Under the pieces are notes generated by a model. It was not told the origin of the DNA, searched no databases, and saw nothing but the letters and a program-made list of their open reading frames with translations. From positions 49,147,467 through 49,211,466 of the forward strand of contig NC_087070.1 in assembly GCF_963678635.1 (NCBI RefSeq): a stretch of 64,000 bases of DNA. Reading direction: 5' to 3'. Position numbers and translations under genes: made by a program. Positions 44,695-57,120 of the stretch are shown piece by piece (the stretch's first letter is position 1; each line of letters opens with the position of its first letter). Origin of the DNA: Symsagittifera roscoffensis. Lineage: Eukaryota > Xenacoelomorpha > Acoela > Convolutidae.

Positions 44695-45335
44695 CATTAC
44701 GAGGCCAAACTGTGCATTCTGTGCAATGTAAGCGGATTCTGCAACAGGCCAAAATCAGATTTGTCGCGGAATCTGCAACATTGCTTTTTTTAAATCTTCT
44801 TTGCTGTTTTGGATTCCACAAACAAGTACCTAAAATATTATACCGCTCAAAATGGCTCCAAAAATAACCGCAACTGTAATTGCGGACTCCAGAACAGTTT
44901 GTGGAATACACAAACAAATAATAAGACATGCCTATAGCTACAATGAGCTGTTGCGGAATCCGCAACTGTAAGCGGAATCCGCAATTTGTAAATGGAAACC
45001 GCAAATTGTAAGAGGATTCCGCATTTTGTTTGCGGATTCCACTTATATTTGCGGATTGCACTTACATTTTGCGGATTCCAATTACATTTTGCGGAATTCA
45101 CTTACAGTTGAGGAATCCAGAACAACTAGCTTTGTTTGCTTGTTGCGGAATCCGCAACAAAACATATGTGCCGACAAAAATTACCTTTCAGCTAACTGAA
45201 CGCGGAATTCACAAAACTTTTGTAAGTGGAATTCACTCACTTTTCGGAACATGTTTAAAGATTTGTCTCTGGAATCCATGAATATACAGACACAAAGTCT
45301 TGCGCTTTTCCAGTGCACAGTTTGGCCTCGTAATG
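44695..45335. mobile_element. Terminal-inverted-repeat element with internal GCGGAATCC arrays (MITE-like)
   Basis: A perfect 22-bp terminal inverted repeat: CATTACGAGGCCAAACTGTG... at 44695-44716 and its reverse complement at 45314-45335. The 641-bp body has no transposase and about 18 copies of a degenerate TTGCGGA(A/T)TCC(A/G)C motif in both orientations. AATAATTCAAATCA occurs on both sides (44672-44685 and 45343-45356), separated from the TIRs by 9 and 7 nt. A 3-nt TTT flanks both ends, so the target-site duplication is uncertain. Confidence 0.85.
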
Positions 45336-47095
45336 TTTGACTAATAATTCAAATCAAATTGGCAGTTTAAAAAATTTGGCAACTATGAAAGTAAATTGCA
45401 TCAAAAAAGTGATATATTCTGACGTCTTCTAATTTAAATTTGCTTGATAAAACTGTATTGTATGGTTAGCTTGTTTAAGAAACCAGCGTTACCAAAAAAG
45501 TTTCTCCGAAAGCCAAACAAAATCACAACAAAACGATTAAATGTAATAAACTGATAGCTTAAAGACTCAATTTTATTTGCTGTTTGTTTTTTTTTCGTAA
45601 GAAAAATTATCACATATGCACGTAAATTGGTGATTATTGAAGCTTCTTATAGATCCAAGGCATCGAAGTTAGTTAAAACTGACAAAACAATCAAACAGAA
45701 CAGATTCTGTAATGGTCTTGTCAGTTCAGTACAAGAGTGCCGAGGTACAAGAATGTCAAAAATAAAAAAAATACCAGCATTTTTGCAGAGACGAAAAATT
45801 AGCTCTTTAAGAACTGAGTTACAAGTAAAAGAAAAAGAGAAAATTTAGTATTTTTTGCTCAAATCAATCGAATCAAACAAACTACTCATCTAAACCGATG
45901 TTTTAGTTTTTTCAAATAACTTTTTTCAACAAGAAGTAACAAAAGTTTATCCCATTTTTTGATCTAAGTCTAAGAAAACTGAAAGATAAATCCATTATAA
46001 AATTGAAAAACTAAGATAAACTTTCCAGAAACGGTCCGTATCAGTCAATTTGAAAGACTTTGTTTTCGTCATGTTTGTACTTCGCACTCTTAATCACCCA
46101 ATCTGGTCGCTCAATTTTTTGAAAGTCGATATGTACTTAAGTTTACTTCTACTATCAAAATGACTTGCAATTTATTATGAGCATTGATAAAAACATTCTT
46201 TTTTTTCTTTTCTTCATTTTTTCTTCTTTTTCTTCAAAACATGGCCAGGATCAATAACATTTCTGCGCGACATCTTTCACTTTATGAAATTTTGACATGT
46301 TGGTCAGATTTTTCACAATAATCCAAGTGCTGCGGTAATTGTGGGATAATTTTTTTTAAAATTTTTTCATGTTTTTTTCATCCATTCTTTTTTAAATTGA
46401 TTAATTTACCAATGGTCGAATTTTCAACTGTGATTTGACGAGAAAGTGAAAAAGAAACGTGAAGCAATTTCTTTGTCCAGTGATTGTGAATCAAAATTCA
46501 AACTGCAGAGAACAAATCCAAACTGCTATGACACAGATCATTGCTGCTATCACACGCCACATAACCATCACCTGATATTTATGTTCTAGAAGACCTGTTT
46601 GGTTATAACCCTCCTCATCCTTTCTAAAATGTAACAATTTTCCAATCGCTAAGACTGGAAAAAGCGTTGTAGAAGGATCTGTATATTCAAACAAACCAAA
46701 AGAAACTGCGTCGCAGACACTAGATTTGATAAAAAGCGGTCTCAAGTTTTTTGGCAGTTTTTTTTCGGAGTTGTTAGAAAATTAGTTTTTTTTCAAATTT
46801 ATTTTGAGCAATAAGGTTTTATGATTCTATGTATAAAATAATTTAAGAAAATGCATGCGGTTTTATATTCCATCGTCAAATATAGGATGGTTTCAATAAA
46901 AAAGTGACGAAATTGATTTTCTCTCTGAGCTTCTTTTTCTTCTTCTTTTTCGTCATCACCATAATGTGACAATAGGCTCTTGCCCGTGAAACTGCAATAA
47001 AAAGTGAACGCAAAAATCTCGTGTCTATGTTCAACAAGACATGAAATACCATGCATGCTGAGAACTCAGTTGAATAGATATCATGTCCCTGTGCA
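45336..47095. other. Gene-free AT-rich stretch
   Basis: Contains T/C-rich tracts (about 46195-46240). A 73-codon open frame at 45627-45848 is Lys-rich and starts without ATG; I do not consider it a gene. Confidence 0.5.
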
Positions 47096-47815
47096 TTGAC
47101 GGAAAGCAAAGGAGAGGAACGAGACGCTCGAAACGTATCAATTTTTATGCAGAAAACAGCGAGACGGGAAACACTAGAAATGTTCCATTCAGTACTAAGC
47201 GGACTGGCGGCGAGTTGCGACCTGGGAGCGCTGGAGCGTAGGACTCTACGAGATGCATTTAAAGTGAGTATGTCGAACAAGGAGGCGCAGACAGAACTCT
47301 GTCGCTCTATTAAGACGCCAAAAGAAATTTACCGGATTGCCCTATTGTACGAACGAGATGATAAGTATGCGAAAATTTACAAAGTTTCTGATAGAGGACT
47401 TTCCGCAGTACAGGCGGGGGCGCTTCAAATAAAAATGGAACCAATTAAGGCGGTCCGAGGTAGTTACCGACGCCCATTTCAACGAGGTGGCAGAGGAGCC
47501 CTCAGAGGAAATAACCAAGATGGAGCGGACCGCAAATGTTTCAATTGCGACCAGAGTGGTTGTACACCGGACCATATTGCAAGGTGCCCGGCAAAAAAAA
47601 ACTACTTGCGAGGTGCCCGGCGAAAAGAGAAAACGGGACAACACCAGCACACATGTCGAGACCGCAGTGGGGCAGGGAGAGGACGTGTGGATCTAATTCA
47701 TGAGGACGGAAACAAAGGAGATCCACAACAGGACCAGGACGATACCGCATTCCATTATGGTAGCTCCGTCGGATGGGTGAACGACCCAAATGACGAAGTC
47801 CACGGTTGAGATTCA
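47096..47815 (+). pseudogene. Family B Ty3/gypsy gag, copy 1 (5' truncated)
   Basis: 237 codons open but beginning at a non-ATG; upstream sequence is unrelated. Capsid-like ALERRTLRDAFKVSMSNKEA and then TPKEIYRIALLYERDDKYAK, an Arg/Gly-rich stretch (RGSYRRPFQRGGRGALRG) and one zinc knuckle CFNCDQSGCTPDHIARC. It ends at TGA where unit 2 continues with Trp (VHGWDSD), so the stop is a point mutation. Confidence 0.85.
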
Positions 47816-49000
47816 GATAACTCAACTGACTCTATTGTTATGTCAATCAAACGGAGGAAGGATGAAGAGTTGAAAGTAGCGGAGGCGAAGCTATCATTAA
47901 AAATTAAGGGAAATTCTACACAGGCATGGATCGATAGCGGAGTGCCCATCTCTACTTTCACCATTGGGAATTAAAATTTGCTTTAGGAAAGCAGAATGTT
48001 CAGCTCCAGTCAATAGATTCGGAGGGCGCACAATTCAGGAATTATGGAAAAAGCCCTTGAAATTGATGGGAAAACTGGCTGCAATCCTCAACTCCAATTG
48101 ATGATCGACTCAGGCAGCAGGGAAAATAATTGGGGTCTGCCGACCATCAATCATCGGAAGAGATCTGATGCCGGCACTCGGACTGATGCTAGTTCAAGCG
48201 CCAGCAGTACTCTGATGCAGTACTCAACATCCAGGGGAAACCGCATGTTCAAAACAAGAAGGATGACCTCGATGACTGGCAGAGAAATTTCAGAGAGCAA
48301 TTCCAAAATCTTTTTCAAAGATTAGGGCGTATACAGAACAATAAAGTCCAGGATGAGTTCTTCAAAACTTAATGCTTATTCACCAAAAAGGGCAGAAGAG
48401 TGCCCATCACACTACAAGGTAAAGTAGATGACGAAAATAATAAGCTACTGGCACAAGGGCACATAGAAAAGTTGGAGGAGTGCTCTGACAAGTACTTTGT
48501 CTCACCGATCGTCATCACAGTGAAAAAAAGACGCCTCGGTGAAATTGGCATTAGAATCAAGGGAGTTGAACTAGCAAATACATAAAAGTAAGTACCAGAT
48601 GCCAAACATCAAATAGCTCATGGATATTGAGGGGCAAAAGATAAGTTAAAAAAATGGTGATGTGTTTTTTACCACGATGGATTTAACGAACGCATTCGGC
48701 CAACTGCCCTTAATAGCCGACACCAACAAATATTGTAATTTTCTTTAGTGAAAGGAGTATCTACCGCGAATTATCGTTTTAAAATGGGGTTCTATGGTTT
48801 GAAAACGATGCTTGCGGAATTCCAACGTGCCATAGACGCAAAACTCCCCAAATTTCCCTATGTGTATGCTCTCATAGATGATATTTTAGTGACATCAAAT
48901 GGCTCTGAAATTGAGCATATCGCGTTGGTCGAGAAAATCCTTAAAAAATGCATAAAAAAATATGGCGCAGAAACTAGAGAAATCTAAGTTCGCAAGAAAA
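47816..49000 (+). pseudogene. Family B protease and reverse transcriptase, copy 1
   Basis: Protease motif AWIDSGVPIS near 47925-47955. RT pieces: LLAQGHIEKLEECSDKYFVS (from 48400), FTTMDLTNAFGQLPL (first Asp, about 48670), FYGLKTMLAEFQRAIDAKLP and YVYALIDDILVTSNGSEIEH (active site with Leu-Ile-Asp-Asp instead of the usual Tyr-Leu-Asp-Asp). Several stops and frame changes. Confidence 0.85.
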
Positions 49001-49799
49001 GAGTGTAAATGGTTAGTTCATTGAATGTTGAATTCCGGCATTAAACCTTCAGTCCGCAAAACGGAACCCATAGATAATTTAAGCCCGCCTAAATCGCTGT
49101 CACAGCTAAAGTCTTTTATGAGATCCATGCACAGCCTTTACACGTACCTGCCGGCACTAGCGGAATACCCAACGCAGTTGCGTCCACTACTGAGTAAGAT
49201 AATACATAATTCCTTTAGATACGCTGGCTTAAAAAATACCGCCGGAGTTGTGAAAGCCAAATCAAGAATACCGAGTGTTTCAGCCAGTAAAAGTGCAACA
49301 TGCAAACTCATGTGCAAAAGTCCAGCGGATGAGGGCGGGAAATTATGTGCTCAAGCATCAAATAATCAGATAGCAGAGATTTGCATATTGGAGTGTAATG
49401 ACCGAAAAGGCGCGAAAGTAGTCAAATCCAATACCGAGTGTCAATTGCGTGAGTTACAAAATATTTCCACTCCAACTAGTAAAAATCGTACATGTCCAAT
49501 GGCAAGCATTAATTTGAAGAAATTAAATACATTTTTGTGATGACATCCAGAAATAATGAGTGGGAGCAGTAGTAAAATCGAGGTGGTATATGCGCAGTTG
49601 GAGTCAGTGAATACGGGCTCGAAAGACGTAGAATGCAAAACAGTAATTTCAATTCCATCGGCGTTTGGGGGGATTTCCACCGGTTTACTCAGCGAAGGTA
49701 GTGATATCTGTCATTCCACGGGATTGTGAAATCGTCCGGAAAAGTGACGCCCTTGACCTGGAGCGTAAAGTCCGAGCAATGGCAGCATACTTAGGCTAA

Positions 49800-50460
49800 A
49801 ACACGCACGATCTCTACTTTAAAGAGATTGGTTGGTGGATGGACGAACGGCTGGTCATCCCTATGCCCCTTAGGACTGTGGTGGTCATTCGTTTTCATGG
49901 TTTTCCCCACGAACGCGGGAACATGTTTGATGCAGCATGGGACGTGTGGTTCCCGTATACCCACCGGAGTTTGGTGGCCACCACGGAGGGATGTCAAGAG
50001 TGTACCGCTGCAGGTAAAAGTTACAAACCAATGTGCGCCAAGGGCGACATGGGAAAAATATATGAGCCTAGGGAGCCAAATGAAGATTTTTGAAGACAAA
50101 TACACTAAGATTTTTTGGGCCCCATTGAAAATCTAAATGAGTCAGACAAATACGTTCTGGTCGCGGTGGATCGGTTTTTACGGTCGCTGTCGGCTCTGAT
50201 TCGAAAAAATAACAAAAGCAATAAATTTTGTCGAATTCCTTAAGACCTACATATCTCATCATGGAGTGCCGAAGAAAATTTTCATGGACCAAGGGTCTAG
50301 TCTACCTTCAAAAGCAACAAAATTTTTCTGTAATACCGAGGGAATTGAAATCACCTACTCGTCAGTAAACGATCATAGAGCCACGGGACGCGTGGATCGT
50401 ACAATAGGTAGTTTGAAAAAGTTTGTACTAACCTACGCGAAAGAAAAATAACACGGAAAT
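49800..50460 (+). pseudogene. Family B integrase, copy 1
   Basis: Zinc-finger text FHGFPHERGNMF ... GCQECTAAGKSYKPMCAKGD; core YVLVAVDRFLRSLSAL, VPKKIFMDQGSSLPSKATKF (second catalytic Asp) and NDHRATGRVDRTIGSLKKFV, where the catalytic Glu (G..ER.I) is Asp. Frameshifted between these pieces and stopped by TAA after AKEK. Not functional. Confidence 0.85.
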
Positions 50461-50769
50461 CCACAATCGATGGTAGAACGCGCACTTAACGCCTCAGATT
50501 CGCATCAAATGCTGCGCTAAAAAAACACCATTTGAGGCACATCACGGTCGGGAGGCCAACACGGTACTTCCGAATCTCACGAGAGAACCGTCGCTACAAA
50601 ATCTTAACTGGTTGAAAGTGTTAAAACAACAGTCTGCTTGTTTAGAAACTAAAAAGACCAACTCAAAAATCGAATATCCCACCCCATGCAGACTAACTGG
50701 ACTGAAAGATTGGTCACCGAATATTATGTGCAACACATAAGCCACCCTAGAAGGCTGGGGGACGACTAG

Positions 50770-51480
50770 TTGGTCAGTAGATCGGAGGAGGCTGATGGCT
50801 CCAAAATGGCGGGCAGTGTCGGTGGCTCGAAAGGCGCTAAGACCCAGAGTACTGAAGGCCTGACAAGCAGACCAAGTAAGCGGGCTGAACTTTTGTTCCA
50901 AAGGATTAAAGGCCGGAATCAAAGTTATCAATTAGTACATAAAAAAATTATTGAAGAATCTCCCCGTACCTCGACTCTAGAAAATGGATCTGTAGCGGAA
51001 AAGGCGAGCCGGGCGTTGACACTATCGTCTGAGGTGGAGTACCCAAAGCCTCCCACTGTCGAGGAAGTTAGGCAAAAGCTAAATAAGGACCACCTTGCTC
51101 GGTCTAAGACCACACATTCTACCGCAAAAAGCCAGCCAAATTGGGACAAGGATGACAATTTTGATTCAACCTCTGAATATGAGCCGTCACGATCGGAAGG
51201 AAAATTTGCAACGAAACAACACGCCGTGGAGGTTGGACAAAGCTCAAACGGTGCGGTAGCCACTTACAACTTGGTCACGGGAACGCCAACGGAGAAAAAC
51301 AACGCCGACGGACCACAGCAGAGGAAAGTAAGCGAGTATCAAGGCGACGCAAGAGTACCGGAAAGAGCAAACAGTGCCCCGAACGTAAACGAAGAAGGAG
51401 CGGCGGTGAGTGGAAAAGGGTCGAAAAAGAAGGTGGTCGGACGTCCGATGAAGCAGCGACTGGTCTCGTTTTCCAGATAA
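50770..51480 (+). CDS. Family B C-terminal open frame, copy 1 (236 codons)
   Basis: Follows the integrase and lies where an integrase C-terminal tail would be. Hydrophilic, Ser/Lys/Glu-rich, e.g. YPKPPTVEEVRQKLNKDHLA and a basic end GKGSKKKVVGRPMKQRL. No domain recognised. It is uninterrupted although the rest of the element has many lesions, and most of it stays open in unit 2. The true start is unknown because the upstream frame is broken. Confidence 0.5.
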   Translation: MVSRSEEADGSKMAGSVGGSKGAKTQSTEGLTSRPSKRAELLFQRIKGRNQSYQLVHKKIIEESPRTSTLENGSVAEKASRALTLSSEVEYPKPPTVEEVRQKLNKDHLARSKTTHSTAKSQPNWDKDDNFDSTSEYEPSRSEGKFATKQHAVEVGQSSNGAVATYNLVTGTPTEKNNADGPQQRKVSEYQGDARVPERANSAPNVNEEGAAVSGKGSKKKVVGRPMKQRLVSFSR

Positions 51481-51774
51481 GTTTCGCAAGTTTCTGATGA
51501 AATGGTTTCGGGGAAAAGTTCCTGGAAACGAGCGGCGTTTTGAAACTTGTGTCGAGAGAACGGGATACCAACTGAACTCAGTCGTGCCATCGGAGGTCTG
51601 GAAAAACCGGAGTGTAACTAAGATTCGGAACTAAAACTGTAAAATTTTGTGCCCAGGGAGAGGGTGGACCGCGGGTCTATGACTGATTCCAAGTTATGTT
51701 TTGTGTAATTTCAAATTATAATTTAAAGTTAGTAATTTTGAGTACATTTCATAGAATGATTAGTTTTGAGTTAA

Positions 51775-52520
51775 TTGAGTTGGTTGATTTTGCTTGTTTT
51801 CGAAATCTTCCTTCTGGTTTTTGGTTATGTACTTAATTCCAAGACCTTGCTGAAGCCATTAATTCAATTCACACTCGCAAACGATTCTGGATCCTCTATT
51901 CTCTGCTCTGTTCTCTCCACCTTACAACACGGAGACCTTCTGTTGTTCTTGTTGATAATGATAGTTATTTGGCTAAATCTCAGTAGTCTGTCTGTTTCAA
52001 CCACCTCATCTTTGAAACTAATTGCAGATCCATCATTAAAATATTTTTTTTTTCTTATATTGTGTAGCCGATATAGTCAATAAAGCAAATTTTACTTGTT
52101 CAGCGTCGCCATGCAAAACTTCTAACAAATTTTTTTCTTTCTTTAGTAAAACTTTGCTGCCACCAATTTGCAAATTTGGGTAAGTCACAACCAAGTATGA
52201 ATTTTAAGCCCAGTTGTTTTAAACCCTGGACAAGATGGGCTACCAGGTATGATTTTTAAGCCCAGTTGTTTTAAGCCCTGAACAAGATGGGCTATACTGG
52301 AAATATCGTTTTAATTAGGGAATGCAACATAGTGGAAAATTTTGAAGATCGCGGTCCCACCGGCTATGCCCTCGATGACATTCATTAAATGACTCTGCTG
52401 TTCGACTGCAGATGTTGTAATTTCAATCATGGAATCCAGTGTTGCTTTTTCGTCTGCGTTTTGTACTTCATTTAGAGTAATTTAGTTTGGTCCAATAACT
52501 ACAAAATTGTTTTCGCCTTT
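51775..52520 (-). pseudogene. NERD-like nuclease pseudogene, unit 1
   Basis: Minus-strand translation from 52518 gives GENNFVVIGPN, then ADEKATLDSMIEITTSAVEQ and QSHLMNVIEGIAGGTAIFKI, then PKFANWWQQ, in changing frames with stops. The pattern D-x-F-V-I-I-G-P ... E-x-K (better kept in unit 2) resembles the nuclease-related domain (NERD, PD-(D/E)XK type). Whether it was a host gene or part of another element is not clear. Confidence 0.5.
52191..52294 (-). repeat. 52-bp tandem duplication inside the NERD-like pseudogene of unit 1
   Basis: Units 52191-52242 and 52243-52294, each with TAAGCCCAGTTGTTTTAA and ACAAGATGGGCTA; unit 2 of the large duplication has a single shortened copy. Confidence 0.95.
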
Positions 52521-52643
52521 ACTACGACTGTGCTTTTGTACGAATTATTTCAAGTGATGCACGCTTGCTCGATATTTTGAAGTTCAATAGCGAACGGCGA
52601 TTTTCCTCACTAATTTCAACATCAATTATGACAACATAATCCG

Positions 52644-53142
52644 GTGGCAGAGGAGCCCTCAGAGAAAATAACAAAGATGGAGCGGACCGCAAATTTTTCA
52701 ATTGCGACCAGAGTGGTTTTACACCGGACCACATTGCGAGCTGCCCGGCGAAAAAAACTACTTGCGAGATGCACGGCCAAAAAAGAAAACCGGACAATAC
52801 CAGCACACATGTCGAGACCGCAGAGGGGCAGGAAGAGGACGTGTGGATCTAATTCATGAGGACGGCACCAAGGGAGATCCACAACAGGACCAGGACGATA
52901 CCGCATTCCATTATGGTAGCTCCGTCGGATGGGTGAACGACCCAAATGACGAAGTCCACGGTTGGGATTCAGATAGCTCAACTGACTTTATTGTTATGTC
53001 AACCAAACGGAGGAAGGAAGAGGAGTTGAAAGTAGCGGGGGCGAAGCTAGCTTTAAAAATTAAGGGAAATTCTACACAGGCATGGATCGATAGCGGAGTG
53101 CCCATCTCTATTTTCACCATTGGGAATAAAAATTTGCTTTAG
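52644..53142 (+). pseudogene. Family B gag 3' end and protease, copy 2
   Basis: Starts abruptly within the Gly/Arg-rich part of gag, so it lacks the capsid. The zinc knuckle is altered (FFNCDQSGF.., first Cys lost). The following frame has DPNDEVHGWDSDSSTDFIVM and the protease motif AWIDSGVPISIFTIGN, then a stop. Confidence 0.85.
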
Positions 53143-53523
53143 GAAAGCAGATCGTGCAGCTCCAGTCAATAGATTCGAAGGGCGCCCAATTCAGGAATTA
53201 TGGAAAAGGCCCTTGAAATTGATGGGAAAACTGGATGCAATCCTTAACTCCAATTGATGGACGACTCAGGCAGCAATGAAATTAATTGGGGGCTGCTGAC
53301 CATCAATCATCGGAAGAGATCTGATGCCGGCACTCGGACTGATGCTAGTTCAAGCGCCAGCGGAGCAAGAAGTACTCAACATCAAGGGGAAACCGGATGT
53401 TCAAAACAAGAAGGATGACCTCGATGACTGGCAGAGAAATTTCAATGAGCAATTCCAAAATCTTTTTCAAAGATTAGGGCGTATACAGAACAATAAAGTC
53501 CAGGATGAGTTCTTCAAAACTTA

Positions 53524-54136
53524 ATGCTTATTCACCAAAAGGGCAGAAGAGTGCCCATCACACTACAAGGTAAAGTAGATAACGAAAATAATAAGCTACT
53601 GGCACAAGGGCACATAGAAAAGTTGGAGGAGTGCTCTGACAAGTACTTTGTCTCACCGATCGTCATCACAGTGAAAAAAAGACGCCTCGGTGAAATTGGC
53701 ATTAGAATCAAGGGAGTTGAACTAGCAAATACATAAAAGTAAGTACCAGATGCCAAACATCAAATAGCTCATGGATATTGAGGGGCAAAAGATATGTTAA
53801 AAAAATGGTGATGTGTTTTTTACCACGATGGATTTAACGTACGCTTTCGGCCAACTGCCCTTAAACGCCGACACCAACAAACATTGTAATTTTTTTAGTG
53901 GAAGGAAAATCTACCGCAAAATATCGTTTAGATTGGGGTTGTATGGTTTGAAAACGATGCTTGCGGAATTCCAATGTGTCATGGACGCAAAACTTCCCAA
54001 ATTTCCCTATGTGTATGCTCTCATAGATGATATTTTAGTAACATCAAATGGCTCTGAAATCGAGCATATCGCGCTGGTCAAAAAAATCCTAGAAAAATTG
54101 CATAAAAAAAATGGCGCAGAAACTAGAGAAATCTAA
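53524..54136 (+). pseudogene. Family B reverse transcriptase, copy 2
   Basis: Same blocks as copy 1: GHIEKLEECSDKYFVSPIVI, FTTMDLTYAFGQLPLNADTN, LYGLKTMLAEFQCVMDAKLP and YALIDDILVTSNGSEIEH; broken by a stop after ELANT in the same place as copy 1, so that lesion predates the duplication. Confidence 0.85.
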
Positions 54137-55007
54137 GTTCGCAAGAAAAGAGTGTAAATGGTTAGTTCATTGAATATTGAATTCCGGCATTACACCTTCA
54201 GTCCGCAAAACGGAACCCATAGATAATAAAAACCCGCCTAAATCGCTGTCACAGCTAAAGTCTTTTATGAGATCCATGCACAGCCTTCACACGTACCTGC
54301 CGGCACAAGCGGAATACTCAACGCAGTTGCGTCCACTACTGAGTAAGATAATACATAATTCCTTTGGATACGCTGGCTTAAAAAATACTTCCGGAGTTGT
54401 GAAGCCAAATCAAGAATACCGAGTGTTTCAGCCAGTGAAAGTGCAATATGCAAATTCGAGTGCAAAAGTCCAGCGGATGAGTACGGGAAATTATGTGCTC
54501 AAGCATCAAATAATCAGATAGCAGAGATTTGCATATCGGAGTGTAATGACCGAACAGGCGCGAAAGTAGTCAAAACCAATACCGAGTGTCAATTGCGTGA
54601 GTTACAAACTATTTCCATTCCAACTAGTAAAAATGTCCAGCATTAATTTGGCAAGCATTAAATTGAAGAAATTAAATACATTTTTGTAATGACATCCAGA
54701 AATAATGAGTGGGAGCAGTAGTAAAATCGAGGTGGAATATGCGCAGTTGTAGGCAGTGACTACGGGCTCTAAAGACGTAAAATGCAAAACAGTATTTTCA
54801 ATTCCATCGGCATTTGGCGGGATTTCCACCGGCTTACCCAGCGAAAGTAGTGATGTCTTCATTCCAATCGAAGCAAATACAAAGGAGACCCACAAATGAA
54901 AGCGACAAAAGAATTGGTGGAGGCAAAAGACCCTGATCTGGAGCGGAAAGTCCGAGCAAAGGCAGCAGATTTGGGCTAACACACTAACGACTTTTTTTTT
55001 AAAGAGA

Positions 55008-55560
55008 TTGGTTGGTGGATGGAGGAACATGTTTGATGCAGCATGGGACGTGTGGTTCCCGTATACCCACCGGAGTTTGGTGGCCGCCACGGAGGGATGT
55101 CAAGAGTGTACCGCTGCAGGTAAAAGTTACAAACCAATGTGCGCCAAGGGCGACATAGGAAAAATATATGAGCCTAGGGAGCCAAATGAAGATTTTTGAA
55201 GACAAATACACTAAGATTTTTTGGGCCCCATTGAAAATCTAAGTGAGTCAGACAAATACGTTCTGGTCGCGGTGGATCGGTTTTCACGGTCGCTGTCGGC
55301 TCTGATTCGAAAAAATAACAAAAGCAATAAATTTTGTCAAATTCCTTAAGACCTACATATCTCATCATGGAGTGCCGAAGAAAATTTTCATGGAGCAAGG
55401 GTCTAGTCTACCTTCAAAAGCAACAAAATTTTTCTAAAATTCCGAGAGAATTGAAATCACCTATTCGTCAGTAAACGATCATAGAGCCACGGGACGCGTG
55501 GCTCGTACTATAGGTAGTTTGAAAAAGTTTGTACTAACCTACGCGAAAGAAAAATAACAC
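55008..55560 (+). pseudogene. Family B integrase, copy 2
   Basis: Zinc-finger part with GCQECTAAGKSYKPMCAKGD. The second Asp region is mutated to FMEQGSSLPSK (Asp to Glu) and the catalytic Glu position is Ala (GRVARTIGSLKKFV). About 100 bp of the zinc-finger start present in copy 1 is missing. Confidence 0.85.
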
Positions 55561-55962
55561 GGAAATCCACAATCGATGGTAGAACGCGCACTTAGCGCCT
55601 CAGATTCGCATCAAACGCTGCGCTAAAATTAACACCATTTGAGGCACATCACGGTCGGGAGGCCAACGCGGTACTTCCGAATCTCACGAGAAAACCGTCG
55701 CTACAACATCTTAACTGGTTGAAAGTGTTAAAACAACAGTCTGCCCCACCCCATGCCCCACCCCATGCAGACTAACTGGAATGCAACACCCAACCCCATG
55801 CAACACATAATCCACCCTAGAAGGTTGGGGGACGACTAGTTGGTCAGTAGATCGGAGGAGGCTGATGGCTCCAAAATGGCGGGCAGGGGCTGTGGCTCGA
55901 AAGGCACTAAGATCCAGAGTACTGAAGGCCTGACAAGCAGACCAAGTAAGCGGGTGTAGCTT

Positions 55963-56538
55963 TTGTTCCAAAGGATTAAAAGCCGGTATCAAAGTGATCA
56001 ATTAGTACATAAGAAAATTATTGAAGAATCTCCCCGTACCTTGACTCTAGAAAACGGATCTTTAGCGGAAAAAGCGAGCCGGGCGTTGACACTATCGTCT
56101 GAGGTGGAGTACCCAAAGCCTCCCACTGTCGAGGAAGTTAGGCAAAAGCTAAATAAGGACCACCTTGCTCGTTCTAAGACCACACATTCTACCGCAAAAA
56201 GACAGCCAAATTGGGACAAGGATGACGATTTTGATTCAACCTCTGAATACGAGCCGTCACGATCGGAAGGAAAATTTGCAACAAAACAACACGCCATGGA
56301 GGTTGGACAAAGCTCAAACGGTGCGGTAGCCACTTACAACTTGGTCACGGGAACGCCAGCGGAGAAAGACAACGCCGACGGACTACAGCAGAGGAAAGTA
56401 AGCGAGTATCCAGGCGACGCAAGAATAGCGGAAAGAGCAAACAGTGCCCCGAACGTAAACGAAGAAGGAGCGGCGATTATTGGAAAAGGGTCGAAAAAGA
56501 AGGTGGTCAGACGTCCGATGAAGCAGCGACTGGTCTAG
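55963..56538 (+). CDS. Family B C-terminal open frame, copy 2 (191 codons)
   Basis: Counterpart of 50770-51480, in frame to the same region (PPTVEEVRQKLNKDHLARSK). It is cut at the start by TAG near 55955 and ends slightly earlier (MKQRLV then TAG). Mostly single-base differences from copy 1. No function assigned. Confidence 0.45.
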   Translation: MFQRIKSRYQSDQLVHKKIIEESPRTLTLENGSLAEKASRALTLSSEVEYPKPPTVEEVRQKLNKDHLARSKTTHSTAKRQPNWDKDDDFDSTSEYEPSRSEGKFATKQHAMEVGQSSNGAVATYNLVTGTPAEKDNADGLQQRKVSEYPGDARIAERANSAPNVNEEGAAIIGKGSKKKVVRRPMKQRLV

Positions 56539-57120
56539 TATTCTAGTTAAGTTTCGCAAGTTTCTGATGAAATGGTTTCGGGGAAAAGTTCCTGGAAACG
56601 AGCGGCGTTTTGAAACTTGTGTCGAGAGAACGGGATACCAACTGAACTCAGTCGTGCCATCGGAGGTCTGGAAAAACCGGAGTGTAACTAAGATTCGGAA
56701 CTAAAACTGTAAAATTCTGTGCCCAGCGAGAGGGTGGACCGCGGGTCTATGACTGATCCCAATTTATGTTTTTTTTGTGTAATTTCAAATTATAATTTAA
56801 AATTAGTAAACTTGAGGGAAAACTTATACATACATTTCATAAAATGATTAGTTTTGAGTTAATTGAGTTTGTTGATTTTGCTTATTAGCGCCATTGGTGC
56901 TGTATGCGACCCTGGATTGATTTAATTAAGTACCTGCCAGTTTGTTATTGAGAGTCTGTGTGATCTGAAACAATTGAAGTAATATTGATTTAAATATCAT
57001 TTGGAGGATTATTTATTCTGAATTAAAAGTATCAATTGACGTTTTTTTTTCAGAGCCTAGCTATCAAAATCAAACTTTTGCAGACCCAACGCATACAGTT
57101 ATGACCAATATTTTATACTT

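Larger units (their letters stand above)
47486..52520. repeat. Second tandem duplication, unit 1
   Basis: Collinear and highly similar to 52644-57748, starting GGTGGCAGAGGAGCCCTCAG and ending at a GTTTTCGCCTT block. It includes both the family-B retroelement and the flanking minus-strand NERD-like pseudogene. The two units are about 124 bp apart. Since flanking DNA is shared, this is a segmental duplication, not two insertions. Confidence 0.92.
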
